Notes: generated by a model from the sequence alone, not told the origin. A stretch of 64,000 nucleotides of DNA from Chitinophaga sp. Cy-1792 (GCF_011752935.1 NZ_VWWO01000002.1:1054001-1118000); one strand, 5' to 3'; shown: positions 42,627 to 51,562, numbered from the stretch's first letter. Numbers and translations are program-made.

Positions 42627-43676
42627 TTATCGGCCGCGGTTTAACAACGTCGTGGCCGCTTCCAGCAAGAGGCCAGCCATTTTTGAGGCATTATATCCGG
42701 TGGTGATCAGCTTATATCCATTGCCTGCAATCTGCTCCCGGAGGGAAGGGTTATTTTTTAATATCAGGATACCTGCAGCAATATCGGCTGCATGATGGGA
42801 ACAAAGCAGAATATTACTGTTATGTGTAAAAACTTCCTTAATCGCAGGGGTATCGCAGGTCAGCACAGGCTTTCTCAACGCAGCATAATGATATATTTTA
42901 TTGGGTATTACCATCGCTGTTTTTTCCCCGCTCCCAAAAATACCCAGTGTCATATCAAACCGGTTGACCGCATTATTCAATGCATCGTAGGGCATCCATC
43001 CCAGGAAGCTCACATTCGACAACTGATGGGTAGCAGCATAGGACAACATCTCTTTATATTCAAATCCATTTCCTATCAGCTGAAAACGTATATCCGTGTG
43101 ATCTTTCAGCAGCGTCGCAGCAGCCAGTATCTGCCTGACTCCCTGTAAAGGAATAAAGCTGCCGTAAAATCCTACTGTGAACAGGTCGCTCTTGTCTGCT
43201 GCAGCCGGATAGAAATTATTAATATCTACCCCCACCTGTATTACACGCAGCTTCTCCGCAGCGATGTCAAAGGTGCGCTGGAAATAATCGCCATGGGCCT
43301 GTGTATCACAGATGACAAGGTCTGCATATTTCAGGGCCAGACTATCTTTCAGAAAGTTCTTCCGGGCACGGATACTTCCGGGCCTGATTACTTTATAGTC
43401 GAATACTTTTGACTGGTAACGGGAGATTAACGGATCGAAGATGATGGGCTTCTTTGTGAAGAAACGCACCCATGGCACATCTGTATGCGTAAAAGAAGGA
43501 AGAAAAATCACATCCGCCCGGTTACAGGCGCGCTTCAGCGCAGGAATATTCCACCTGGAGCGCTTCCTGAAACAATATTCTTCTACCGTAACCCCTGGCA
43601 ACGAAGCCAGCCCGTCCAGTAAAATACGTGTACGATTATACGAAGGATCATACTTTCCGGCGAACAAAATTCTCAT
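42627..43676 (-). CDS. Family 4-like glycosyltransferase
   Basis: The ATG at 43676 (MRILFAGKYDPSYNRTRILL) begins the N-terminal GT-B domain exactly; an upstream in-frame ATG at 43694 would add six residues. The C-terminal half holds the sugar-nucleotide domain (FTVGFYGSFIPLQGVRQILA, VSFLGWMPYDAL, VIPNKIYHYAALRKPVLTCD). It probably transfers a hexose in surface-polysaccharide or glycan synthesis. The conserved EX7E motif of classic family members is not clear. It is divergent from another glycosyltransferase gene at 43905. Confidence 0.85.
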   Translation of the reverse strand: MRILFAGKYDPSYNRTRILLDGLASLPGVTVEEYCFRKRSRWNIPALKRACNRADVIFLPSFTHTDVPWVRFFTKKPIIFDPLISRYQSKVFDYKVIRPGSIRARKNFLKDSLALKYADLVICDTQAHGDYFQRTFDIAAEKLRVIQVGVDINNFYPAAADKSDLFTVGFYGSFIPLQGVRQILAAATLLKDHTDIRFQLIGNGFEYKEMLSYAATHQLSNVSFLGWMPYDALNNAVNRFDMTLGIFGSGEKTAMVIPNKIYHYAALRKPVLTCDTPAIKEVFTHNSNILLCSHHAADIAAGILILKNNPSLREQIAGNGYKLITTGYNASKMAGLLLEAATTLLNRGR

Positions 43677-43738
43677 GTCCAAAAGTAATGGCAATACCTG
43701 GAAATTTAGTTCATAAAATCTTTAAACAGAGAGAATTT

Positions 43739-43760
43739 CCCGATAATCGCCCGTATCGGG
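43739..43760. promoter_or_regulatory. Inverted repeat between the glycosyltransferases
   Basis: CCCGAT (43739-43744) and ATCGGG (43755-43760) form an inverted repeat around ten bases, a possible operator half-site pair in the divergent promoter region. Confidence 0.25.
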
Positions 43761-43791
43761 AGGTCTAGCTCCGAATGAGCCACAGCAAAGT

Positions 43792-43834
43792 GTTAACTAC
43801 TGTTAAGTAGTGTTAAGGAATTACCCATCGTTAA
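43792..43834 (+). promoter_or_regulatory. Four GTTAA direct repeats, three phased at 10 bases
   Basis: GTTAA occurs at 43792, 43802, 43812 and 43830. The first three are spaced by exactly 10 bases, so they lie on one face of the helix; TGTTAAG is shared by two and the fourth reads CGTTAAGG. ACTGTTAAG and ATCGTTAAG each resemble a LytTR-type half-site. The block ends 70 bases before the ATG at 43905 and could control either glycosyltransferase gene. Confidence 0.4.
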
Positions 43835-43904
43835 GGATTTTTTAGTAGACTTGGCCAACTATATGACGAAGCACTTGCGAAACTAAAAAATAGGGAAAAG
43901 CCTT

Positions 43905-45029
43905 ATGCGAACTAAAAAAACCAGGGTCCTCGAACTCAACTTCGAAAGAACGTGGAGGGGCGGGGAGAGGCAAACTATGTACAATGCGGAAGGATTCCGT
44001 AATGCCGGACTGCACGTGGAAATCCTCTGCAGAAAAGGATTCCCGCTGGAACAAAAAGCCAGGGACGCCGGCATGAAAGCAAGGTCTTTCAAAAATATTT
44101 TTGGCGTGATCTTCTTTCTTATGCTACATGGACATCGATACGATATCTTCCATGTACAAACATCACATATACTCACTTATGTGGTGCTGACCAGGGCCTT
44201 TCACCGGGGAAAAATCGTATATACCCGGCGTATAGACTTCGTGCCCAAAGGCAGACTTACATTGCTGAAATACAAGCTGTGCACCCATGTGGTGGCTATC
44301 AGCAGCGCTATCCAGCAAATCGTTACCAACTTCGGCGTGAAAAATGTTACGCTGATCTCCAGTGTGGTAGAACCTAAACCGCTCAACAAAAAAAGAGCAG
44401 AAGACCTGCTCAAAGACCTGAACCTCTCTCCGGATACCAGAATCATCGCCACCACTGCGGCGCTGGTACAGCACAAAGATCCGTTGAACATGGTGGAAGC
44501 AATCAGACACTGCGCTGAAAGCCACAAAGACTTCGTATTCCTTCACTTCGGTAATGGGAATATGATGGAGGAAGTGGAAGCCAGAGTGGTCGACTACGGC
44601 CTGCAGGACCAATATAAGCTGATGGGCTTTTATAAAGATGTGGAAGACTTCTTCAGCGTGATGCAGGGCTTTACCATGAGCTCCGAAGAAGAGGGCCTTG
44701 GCAGCAGCGTGCTGGATGCCTTCATCTACAAGGTGCCCGTGGCTTCTACCAATGCGGGCGGCCTTAAAGACCTGGTCGGCGACGGCAGGGCATATATGTG
44801 CGAATCCAAAAATGGTCAGGCCCTGGGCAATGCCATCGATAAAATCCTGCGTAATCAGGCTGAGTCAGATAAAAAAGTAGAACAGGCTTACGATTATGCC
44901 TATACGCAGCACAATAACGAATATATTACCGCACAATACCTTGATTTATTAGGAATCACTGCTATAAATGTACCGGCAGATAAGCCCGCAACGATCATGG
45001 GAATGCCAGTGCTGAACCACTGGCAATAG
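43905..45029 (+). CDS. GT-B glycosyltransferase (family 4-like), 374 aa
   Basis: The N-terminal domain (VLELNFERTWRGGERQTMYN, where GGER binds the acceptor region; FHVQTSHILTYVVL) and the C-terminal domain (TTAALVQHKDPLNMVEAI; LMGFYKDVEDFFSVMQGF; MSSEEEGLGSSVLDAFIYKV with the EX7E-type pattern; STNAGGLKDLV) are those of family 4 glycosyltransferases. It is cytoplasmic or loosely membrane-bound and probably adds a sugar to lipid-linked or surface glycan. The start ATG follows an AT-rich stretch with phased repeats (43792-43834). Confidence 0.92.
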   Translation: MRTKKTRVLELNFERTWRGGERQTMYNAEGFRNAGLHVEILCRKGFPLEQKARDAGMKARSFKNIFGVIFFLMLHGHRYDIFHVQTSHILTYVVLTRAFHRGKIVYTRRIDFVPKGRLTLLKYKLCTHVVAISSAIQQIVTNFGVKNVTLISSVVEPKPLNKKRAEDLLKDLNLSPDTRIIATTAALVQHKDPLNMVEAIRHCAESHKDFVFLHFGNGNMMEEVEARVVDYGLQDQYKLMGFYKDVEDFFSVMQGFTMSSEEEGLGSSVLDAFIYKVPVASTNAGGLKDLVGDGRAYMCESKNGQALGNAIDKILRNQAESDKKVEQAYDYAYTQHNNEYITAQYLDLLGITAINVPADKPATIMGMPVLNHWQ

Positions 45030-45110
45030 CGATCTTATCCTGTAAAAAAATTCATAGATAGATTAACTGTAAAAAAGGTATCTTCTCTTGCGGAAATATA
45101 TTTTTGCCGC

Positions 45111-45662
45111 ATGAGAAGATATCTTTTATTCCCTATGCTACTGCTGGGCACAGTGCTCAAGGCCCAATCCCCCGACTCTGCCAGGGCAAGGATGATGCGC
45201 CAGGAAGGCCCTGTTGCGGGCAAAAACACCCCCTTAAATCAAATTTACCCACTATTTATTCTGAATGGAGTTGTCAGTGATTCCGCCAGGATTAATCAAT
45301 TGAAACCAGAAGAGGTGATGTCGATAAAAGTGCTGAAAAGCCCCTCCGCCACGAGTATCTATGGTGAAGCGGGTAAAAATGGTGTGGTATTAATCAGCAC
45401 AAATGCATTTGTAAACGGTAATATCTATAAAATACTCAGCCCATATTCTGCAAAATATAAAGAGATAGGTACCTGCAATGATTGTATGGTATATATCCAG
45501 CACAGCAAGATCGTTGGAGACGCTGTCAGGGACGAGTATCTGAGCGAATTGGAAAAATCAAAGATCGATAGTATCACTATTCTTGAACAGCCCGTACTCA
45601 CGCAGCAGTATAACGTTGCAGATAAAAAATACGGCGTTATTGTCACTTACCATCCTAAATAG
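45111..45662 (+). CDS. Small secreted SusC-plug-like protein, paralogue 1
   Basis: A signal peptide (1-19, ending VLKAQ) precedes a module like the SusC plug signature: LFILNGVVSD, then a block VMSIKVLKSPSATSIYG and KNGVVLIST. There is no beta-barrel. After a CNDCMVYIQ segment, the C-terminus (SITILEQPVLTQQYN, then KKYGVIVTY) lines up with the plug motif position by position, so the module appears duplicated inside the protein. A TATTTTTG box ends four bases before the ATG, which is too close for a normal leader. The product is probably periplasmic, perhaps touching a receptor or TonB-linked partner; this is inference. Confidence 0.75.
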   Translation: MRRYLLFPMLLLGTVLKAQSPDSARARMMRQEGPVAGKNTPLNQIYPLFILNGVVSDSARINQLKPEEVMSIKVLKSPSATSIYGEAGKNGVVLISTNAFVNGNIYKILSPYSAKYKEIGTCNDCMVYIQHSKIVGDAVRDEYLSELEKSKIDSITILEQPVLTQQYNVADKKYGVIVTYHPK

Positions 45663-45684
45663 ACCTATCTAAAAAGCAAACTGT

Positions 45685-46338
45685 ATGCGTAAATATTGCT
45701 TCATACCTGTATGGATGCTCCTGACTACTGTAGCCGTGGCACAGCAGAAAACAACTGACCTGGAACAAAAAACACCTGTGCTGGCAAGTGGGGCAGATAC
45801 GGTCAGGCCTAAACAAATAATAATCTGTGGCCCTTCCCGATCGACTGTTATCAATAGTAAGGTTGATTCCGGTGGTGGTGTCGGGTTTCGTTGTTGCAGG
45901 GCCACTATCAGCAGCGATCAGCCGCTTTATGTGTTAAATGGAAAAGTCAGGGACTCCCTGAAGCTGGAAACGATTAATCCGAACGATATACTATCTATCA
46001 GCGTTCTGAAAGGAGATACGATAGCCGCAATATATGGTGCCAGAGGCGCCGCTAACGGCGTGATCATCATTGATACAAAACCTTATGTGAATAGTGGCCT
46101 TTATGACCTGCTCAGTAAATATTCAAAGAAATATAAAGCCATTGGTAACTGTCCGGATTGCACGGTCTATATACAGTCAGACAGGGTAATAAAAGATGAG
46201 GAGAAGGCCGAATACCTGCGCCGGTTGCAGCAGGGAAAAATCGGGAACGTAGAAGTGGTAGAACAACCTGCCCTGCAACAGCAATATAATATCACCGGCA
46301 AAAAGTACGGGATCATTACTTCCTATAAAACTAAATAG
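45685..46338 (+). CDS. Small secreted SusC-plug-like protein, paralogue 2
   Basis: A signal peptide (about 1-19, ending VAVAQ) is followed by a unique insert (about 25-70) with GVGFRCC, then the best preserved plug motif of the three: [54 protein letters not shown]. After CPDCTVYIQ comes the degenerate second copy ([15 protein letters not shown], then KKYGIITSY). It is 217 residues long and lies 22 bases after paralogue 1, so the genes form one unit. In true SusC receptors this motif leads into a beta-barrel of 700 or more residues, absent here. Confidence 0.78.
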   Translation: MRKYCFIPVWMLLTTVAVAQQKTTDLEQKTPVLASGADTVRPKQIIICGPSRSTVINSKVDSGGGVGFRCCRATISSDQPLYVLNGKVRDSLKLETINPNDILSISVLKGDTIAAIYGARGAANGVIIIDTKPYVNSGLYDLLSKYSKKYKAIGNCPDCTVYIQSDRVIKDEEKAEYLRRLQQGKIGNVEVVEQPALQQQYNITGKKYGIITSYKTK

Positions 46339-46361
46339 CTTTAAAAACCTGGTTTTTATTC

Positions 46362-46922
46362 ATGAAAGCATTTTTGTTGGTTCCAATGCTGCTATTGGCT
46401 ACCATGGCTGTCGCACAAGAGAAAACAGTCGATACTACACATCAACGTGTTGATATAAACGCCTATTTTGATGCGGATGCAACACCGCTGATTGTCATTG
46501 ATGGAAAGAAAGTACCCGTTGATTCCTTGAAGGAACTGAATCCTATGATTGTTCAGGGGATTACCATTGTGAAAAAACAACGGGCAGGGAAAATATACGG
46601 GGAGGAAGGTCGTATGGGGGCAATAGAGGTAGAAACAAAGCCTTACATTATGAAAAGCGCCCACGATTTACTGAGCAGGTGCTCAGTAAAATACCGTAAA
46701 ATCGCAGACTGCAGTGACTGTCTGGTCTATTTAGATGAAAATGGAATAGTTGCTGCACCTGCGCTGGCAGGATACTTCATGAACCTGACACACACTAAAA
46801 GAATCAGGAAAGTAAAAATTATTAAACAACCCCTGCTGGAGTCAAAATATAAGGTGTCCGACAAGCAATATGGAATTATTGTATCTGTCGTAAAAGATAA
46901 ACATAGGAAGAAGATGACCTGA
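46362..46922 (+). CDS. Small secreted SusC-plug-like protein, paralogue 3
   Basis: A signal peptide (about 1-19, ending MAVAQ) precedes a more diverged plug-like module: TPLIVIDGKKVPVDSLKELN, IVQGITIVKKQRAGKIYGEE, then MGAIEVETKPY. A CSDCLVYLD segment and a second, degenerate copy (KVKIIKQPLLESKYK, then KQYGIIVSV) follow, and the tail is basic (KDKHRKKMT). It starts 23 bases after paralogue 2. The CxDCxVY spacing is conserved in all three, which suggests a structural disulfide. Confidence 0.75.
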   Translation: MKAFLLVPMLLLATMAVAQEKTVDTTHQRVDINAYFDADATPLIVIDGKKVPVDSLKELNPMIVQGITIVKKQRAGKIYGEEGRMGAIEVETKPYIMKSAHDLLSRCSVKYRKIADCSDCLVYLDENGIVAAPALAGYFMNLTHTKRIRKVKIIKQPLLESKYKVSDKQYGIIVSVVKDKHRKKMT

Positions 46923-47137
46923 TTTTCGGGTTAACCCTCATCTATACACGTAATCGCTGTATATGCCAACATGATTGGTGCATTTCCGGCCCCTTTTTTG
47001 CTAAAGCCTGCCCGTCCGGATACACATAAGCTCCGGTTTTTTTGCTAATATTGCGGGAATTTTAACAGTAACAGACAAAACTATATCTGAAAAACGGTAG
47101 GAAACCTTTGCTGTAAACCCAAAGTGAATAATATTTT

Positions 47138-47962
47138 ATGAAAAGTTCATTCGTTTGCAAATCACTCGCCGCATCCCTGGGCCTGATGCTGGCATTCCAG
47201 TACAGTAACGCACAATTTGGCAACATCCTGAAAAAAGCCTCTGATAAACTGGAGCAAAAAGCCAATGATGCCATCGATAAAGGCGTGTCAGGTACGAAAT
47301 CTGCCACCACCGCAGATACCGGAACTATTTCCACCGGTAAAAAACGTATCTCCATGAACAGTGTGTTCGACTTTAAAGCCGGCGACTCTGTACTGTACGC
47401 CAGCAATTTCGATAAATTCAAGGCTGGAGCCATGCCGCCAACCTGGAAAACCAATGGTAGCGGACAACTCATGAAATCCGGCGAGGTAGCCGGTACCTGG
47501 CTCGAAATGCAGAACGGCGCCTCCTACAAACTCAATCAGAACTATAAATTACCAGAGACTTTTACGGTAGAATTCGACCTCCTCACCAGCTGCGATAAAA
47601 TCACGGATATCAGCCCGGTAGCCTTCGGGTTCGCCGAAAACAACAGCGTGGCCTCCTTCAATGAAGGCAGTATCGCCGTCACCGAACTGGAGTTCTACAA
47701 CAACAATAAAGTCACCAGCTTCGCCAACCCGGTAGATAAATACATCTCCACAGAATATGATCTCAGCAAATATGCAAATGATAAAGTACACGTTTCTATC
47801 GCTATAGACCATGCACAGATGAAAGTCTACCTGGATAAAACTAAAATCCTTGACTCAAAAATGTTTAAGGATGATGTACGCAAATACTTCTTCGTAAGCG
47901 CTCCGCTCAACGCCGAAAACGATGCGAAAGTGTATATCAGCAATGTGGTGATCGCTAAATAA
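47138..47962 (+). CDS. Secreted protein with lectin-like (LamG/ConA-type) domain
   Basis: A signal peptide (about 1-25, ending SNAQ) is followed by a coiled helical stretch (NILKKASDKLEQKANDAIDK), a low-complexity Thr/Ser linker, and a domain of about 200 residues with VFDFKAGDSVLYASNFDKFK, PPTWKTNGSGQL, WLEMQNGASYKLN and TFTVEFDLL, the pattern of a concanavalin-like beta-sandwich. The same arrangement is found, as I recall, at the front of some Bacteroidota OmpA-family proteins, but here no OmpA domain follows. The target ligand is unknown. Confidence 0.72.
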   Translation: MKSSFVCKSLAASLGLMLAFQYSNAQFGNILKKASDKLEQKANDAIDKGVSGTKSATTADTGTISTGKKRISMNSVFDFKAGDSVLYASNFDKFKAGAMPPTWKTNGSGQLMKSGEVAGTWLEMQNGASYKLNQNYKLPETFTVEFDLLTSCDKITDISPVAFGFAENNSVASFNEGSIAVTELEFYNNNKVTSFANPVDKYISTEYDLSKYANDKVHVSIAIDHAQMKVYLDKTKILDSKMFKDDVRKYFFVSAPLNAENDAKVYISNVVIAK

Positions 47963-47982
47963 CTGAACAAGATATTTTTCTT

Positions 47983-48093
47983 AGTCCCCTGATCCCGATG
48001 AAGTCGGATCAGGGGACTATTTTGCTTTCAGGCCGGGCGTCAGCCCCCGCGCGCAGCGCGGAACCACCAAAGCAATAGCGAAGCTATTGCTTT
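47983..48093. repeat. Cluster of three hairpins after the lectin-like gene
   Basis: Three hairpins stand in a row: 47983-48018 (about 15 bp with one bulge), 48047-48061 (6 bp, GC only) and 48069-48093 (a perfect 11-bp stem around GAA). A short A-run follows. It resembles the hairpin pairs at 4581 and 40835 in having a GAA/TTC-type loop and an A-rich right flank, and starts 20 bases after the stop at 47962, so it may end transcription. Confidence 0.6.
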
Positions 48094-48214
48094 AAAAATC
48101 AAACGCAGATCCTGGTATCTATCTCTTTATAAATAATATCAATATTGTTAACCATCCTTATCATCTACCTTTATAACTGATAATTTATTGACACACCAGA
48201 CAAAAATTACAATT

Positions 48215-48868
48215 ATGAAGATCACCGCATTGGAAATTATCAGCAACGACATCAATAAAGCGATTCACTTTTATCACGAAATACTGGGATTTGAGCTGGT
48301 AGCTTCCAGTCCTGAAAAAGCAGTCGTGAAAATCGGTCATACCCTCTTTACTCTTAAACATGATAACCAGGCGAAGGGCGTTTACCACCTTGCATTCGAT
48401 ATTGCCAATAACCACCTGGAAGAGGCACTGCACTGGATTGCAGCCAAAATGCCCGTGGTAAAGGATAAAGATCACAATGAAATAACAGGTTTTCCTGCAT
48501 GGAATGCAAAATCCTTCTATTTTTATGATCAGGAAGATAACCTGCTGGAACTGATTACCCGTTACGACCAGCATTCCCATAATAGCCAGCCCTTCGATCA
48601 GCATGCTATTATCGGTATCAATGAAGTTGGTATCTCCCCGGCGGCACCGCTGGTACTGGCAGAAGACCTGGTTTCCAACCACGGGCTTTCCTGGTTTGCC
48701 AAAGGTCCGAAACTGGAAGAATTCTGTGTAGTGGGAGACGAAGAAGGTATGTTTGTCATCAGCCGTGCCGGCAGAAACTGGTACCCTACCGACAAGCCCG
48801 CCGGCCATATTCCCCTTCGTGTTTTAGTACAGGCAAACGGCAAGGAAAGTGAGTTTAGTTTTGCGTAA
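48215..48868 (+). CDS. VOC-family metalloenzyme-like protein
   Basis: The ATG at 48215 (MKITALEIISNDINKAIHFY) matches the start of a vicinal-oxygen-chelate module; an in-frame TTG nine codons upstream is less likely. The first module (about 1-125) has HFYHEILGFELV, a histidine in GVYHLAFDI and a glutamate in NLLELITRYD that are candidate metal ligands. A second, weaker module (about 140-217: INEVGISPAAP, FAKGPKLEEFCVVGDEEGMF) completes the fold. Members include glyoxalase I, extradiol dioxygenases and resistance proteins; the substrate cannot be assigned. Confidence 0.85.
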   Translation: MKITALEIISNDINKAIHFYHEILGFELVASSPEKAVVKIGHTLFTLKHDNQAKGVYHLAFDIANNHLEEALHWIAAKMPVVKDKDHNEITGFPAWNAKSFYFYDQEDNLLELITRYDQHSHNSQPFDQHAIIGINEVGISPAAPLVLAEDLVSNHGLSWFAKGPKLEEFCVVGDEEGMFVISRAGRNWYPTDKPAGHIPLRVLVQANGKESEFSFA

Positions 48869-48998
48869 ACCGTTTTAACCTGAAATCCGGATAGCCACTG
48901 TCTTAATAGGCAGTGGTTTTTTATTGCCCCCACAGATGAACTGAATGTAGCGACTATACGTTATCTTGTAAGTATTACTGATCATCATAACTACCGAT

Positions 48999-50105
48999 AT
49001 GCCGTTTAAACATTTCTTATTCAAACGTTGGGGCATTGCGCTGCCACTCTGGAGCCTCATCTGTCCGCTGATAGGCGTTGTGCTGATAATGCTCGCTGCC
49101 ACGCAGGATAGCGGATGGTTCGCAGTACTGATGGGTATTTCGCTCATCACCATCGTACTGGCGGCGGTACATCATGCAGAAGTAGTGGCACATAAGGTGG
49201 GAGAGCCTTTCGGTACCCTTATCCTGGCGCTGGCCATCACCATCATTGAAGTGTCGCTGATCGTTTCCATTATGCTGTCCGAATCCATGAACGAATCTAC
49301 CCTGGCCAGGGATACGGTTTTTGCGGCTATCATGCTCATACTGACGGGCATCATCGGGTTTTCACTGCTGGTAGGTGGCTATAAATACAAGGAACAGGCC
49401 TATATTAAACAGGGGGTAAGTGCCGCTATGGCCACGCTGACGGCCATTGCAGTGCTTACACTGGTGCTGCCCAATTATACCGTGACCACGCCAGGCCCAG
49501 TTTATTCTAACAGCCAGCTCATTTTTATCGCCATTGTATCATTGGTATTATACGGGGGATTTGTAGCGGTGCAAACAGGCCTGCACCGGGATTATTTCCT
49601 GCCGGAAAATCCTGCTGAGGGCGAAGAAGCCCATGCGGCGCCTCCTTCCACAGCTACCACCATCCTGAGTTTGCTGGCCTTGCTGCTGGCATTGGGGGTA
49701 GTGGTGCTGATGTCTAAAAAATTATCGCCTACCATCGAGCATATCGTGCTGGACCTGGGCGCGCCTAAAAGCCTCGTGGGTATTATTATTGCGGCGGTCA
49801 TCCTTTTGCCGGAAGGAACGGCTGCTATCCGCAATGCCTACCGCAACCGGCTGCAAACGAGTCTGAACCTGGCGCTGGGCTCCGCCCTGGCAAGTATAGG
49901 ACTCACCATTCCTGCTGTAGCCATCGTATGTTATATCGCCGGTTTCAGGGTAACCATGGGCATCGATGGCAAATCCACGCTGCTGCTGTTACTCAGCCTT
50001 TTCACACTCAATATTTCCTTCGGCGCCGGTCGTACCAATATCTTACAGGGCATTGTACAACTGGTCATCCTGGCCACTTATCTCTTTATTACCATCGTAC
50101 CATAA
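48999..50105 (+). CDS. chaA: Sodium-potassium/calcium:proton antiporter ChaA
   Basis: This membrane protein has 368 residues and about eleven hydrophobic segments. The two inverted cation-exchanger signatures are present: HHAEVVAHKVGEPFGTLILA followed by ALAITIIEVSLIVSIML, and VILLPEGTAAIRNAYRNRLQ followed by TSLNLALGSALASIGLTIP, each with the expected acidic residue. Length and motifs match ChaA, which exports calcium (and sodium or potassium at high pH) in exchange for protons. Confidence 0.9.
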   Translation: MPFKHFLFKRWGIALPLWSLICPLIGVVLIMLAATQDSGWFAVLMGISLITIVLAAVHHAEVVAHKVGEPFGTLILALAITIIEVSLIVSIMLSESMNESTLARDTVFAAIMLILTGIIGFSLLVGGYKYKEQAYIKQGVSAAMATLTAIAVLTLVLPNYTVTTPGPVYSNSQLIFIAIVSLVLYGGFVAVQTGLHRDYFLPENPAEGEEAHAAPPSTATTILSLLALLLALGVVVLMSKKLSPTIEHIVLDLGAPKSLVGIIIAAVILLPEGTAAIRNAYRNRLQTSLNLALGSALASIGLTIPAVAIVCYIAGFRVTMGIDGKSTLLLLLSLFTLNISFGAGRTNILQGIVQLVILATYLFITIVP

Positions 50106-50117
50106 CAGCATAAAAAA

Positions 50118-50180
50118 GGGCGACCAAAAGGTATTTTATAGCGGGTGCTCTGCTGGCTATAAAATACTCCTGGTCTGCCC
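50118..50180. terminator. Long imperfect hairpin between chaA and a convergent lipoprotein
   Basis: Two 25-base arms (50118-50142 and 50156-50180) pair with a few mismatches. On the minus strand the hairpin is followed by six T residues, a good terminator for the lipoprotein gene at 50206; on the plus strand there is no T-run, but it can still stop transcripts from chaA. Confidence 0.6.
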
Positions 50181-50205
50181 AAAATCCGAATGGCGATAAA
50201 ACAGA

Positions 50206-50643
50206 TTAGTTAGCTGACATTTGTTTGTACAATGTGCTGTCAATTACACATTTATCTTTCCCTAATGAATAATACCTGATAGAAAATTTAATCGGAAGGC
50301 ATTCAGTAGTTTGTATTTTATTGGAATCTATATTGTTTACGGCTATATGAAAAATATTGCCATCTCTGAAGATAGTAGGAAGATGTCCTGCACCAATAGC
50401 ATTGTTAATCAGTTCACCTTTTTCATTTCTCCACTGTGTCAGATATGGTCTGAGACCTGCAACCCCGCTACTATCCATTAACTGTATAACATCTTCGCAA
50501 CCATTTCCTATATATTTTACAGGAACACAGAAATTTGCGGGAGGACAAATTATTATCTCAGGCCCTTTTGCATTTTTTTTGCAGGAGAAAAACAGGCCGG
50601 CAGCCAGCACCAGCAGTACAGTCGAGGTTTTCAGCAATTTCAT
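50206..50643 (-). CDS. Small lipoprotein of unknown function, 145 aa
   Basis: The signal MKLLKTSTVLLVLAAGLFFSC has the lipobox FFSC (Cys21). The mature part begins KKNAKGPEIIICPPANFC and contains five more cysteines, which may form disulfides (for example in YIGNGCEDVIQL and CVIDSTLY). I recognise no family. It is transcribed towards chaA, with no partner gene. Confidence 0.78.
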   Translation of the reverse strand: MKLLKTSTVLLVLAAGLFFSCKKNAKGPEIIICPPANFCVPVKYIGNGCEDVIQLMDSSGVAGLRPYLTQWRNEKGELINNAIGAGHLPTIFRDGNIFHIAVNNIDSNKIQTTECLPIKFSIRYYSLGKDKCVIDSTLYKQMSAN

Positions 50644-50806
50644 TTGTACGTAGATTTTGGTGATACTATGTTATTTAGTCAGATAATAGCTCTCTACAGT
50701 TACCCATCATCCCTTCTTAAACGAAGTATAATCACCAGTAGTTACAGCTAAACGGTATTTTTTATTTAGCTAGATGTTTTTGCGGTTGTTTTATGCTGAT
50801 ATTCAA

Positions 50807-51562
50807 TTATTTACTGCTACTTAATCTCGATTTCACTTCGTCCTTTTTTGCCCTGGAAACCGGCACCTGTGTTCCATCCTGCAAAAGCAGGTAACCGCCG
50901 GATTCCTTTACCAGACTGCGTACATACTTCCTGTTTACCAGGTGCGACTGATGTGGTCTGAGAAAGCCATAGGGCAGGAGCAGCCCTTCATATTCCTGTA
51001 TGGAACTGGCTACCGTAATTTTTTCTCCGTTGCTCAGGAAGAAGTGCGTATAGCTGTTGCTGCTCTCACAACGGATAATTTCACCAGTGTTCACAAAGCG
51101 GGTTTCTTTCAGAGAGGGCAGGGCTATACGGAAATCATCCTTTGGAAGCCCCTGCTGTAGCAAGTCTACCAGCAACCTTAATTGTTGCTGCTGGTTTTTG
51201 TTATGAAGATTATCACTTACTTTTTTTACGGCCATGATCAGCTCCTCCGGATCTACAGGCTTGAGCAGGTAGTCCATGGCGGCAAACTTCACTGCCTGCA
51301 CGCCATATTGGTTGAAGGCCGTCACAAAAATGAGGGCAAAGTCCTTGCTTTGTAATTGCTGCAGCATTTCGAGGCCATTGGTTTCCGGCATATGGATGTC
51401 AAGAAACACGAGGTCCGGCTGATGCCTGTTGATGAGTGCAATGCCACCGGCAGCGCTGTCGGCGCTACCGGTGATGTTTACACCCGGACAATACTTCTCC
51501 AGCATCCTTTGCAGATTCAGGATATTATTCGCTTCATCATCTATAATAACTGCATTTATCAT
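50807..51562 (-). CDS. LytTR-family response regulator
   Basis: A receiver domain (1-120) has the acidic pocket VIIDDEANN, phosphorylated Asp55 in LVFLDIHMPE, the threonine in FVTAFNQYG and the lysine in MDYLLKPVDPEE. A LytTR DNA-binding domain (about 150-250) follows (NTGEIIRCESSNSYTHFFLS; LRPHQSHLVNRKYV). Such factors bind pairs of direct repeats. The gene overlaps the kinase gene by four bases, so the pair is coupled. Targets are not known; the SusC/SusD operon upstream on the same strand is one possibility. Confidence 0.95.
   Translation of the reverse strand: MINAVIIDDEANNILNLQRMLEKYCPGVNITGSADSAAGGIALINRHQPDLVFLDIHMPETNGLEMLQQLQSKDFALIFVTAFNQYGVQAVKFAAMDYLLKPVDPEELIMAVKKVSDNLHNKNQQQQLRLLVDLLQQGLPKDDFRIALPSLKETRFVNTGEIIRCESSNSYTHFFLSNGEKITVASSIQEYEGLLLPYGFLRPHQSHLVNRKYVRSLVKESGGYLLLQDGTQVPVSRAKKDEVKSRLSSSK

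Noticed and set aside
46928-46937. Palindrome GGGTTAACCC after the third plug-like gene
   Set aside because: It is only ten bases long, has no flanking symmetry, and is close to what chance gives in a window of this size.
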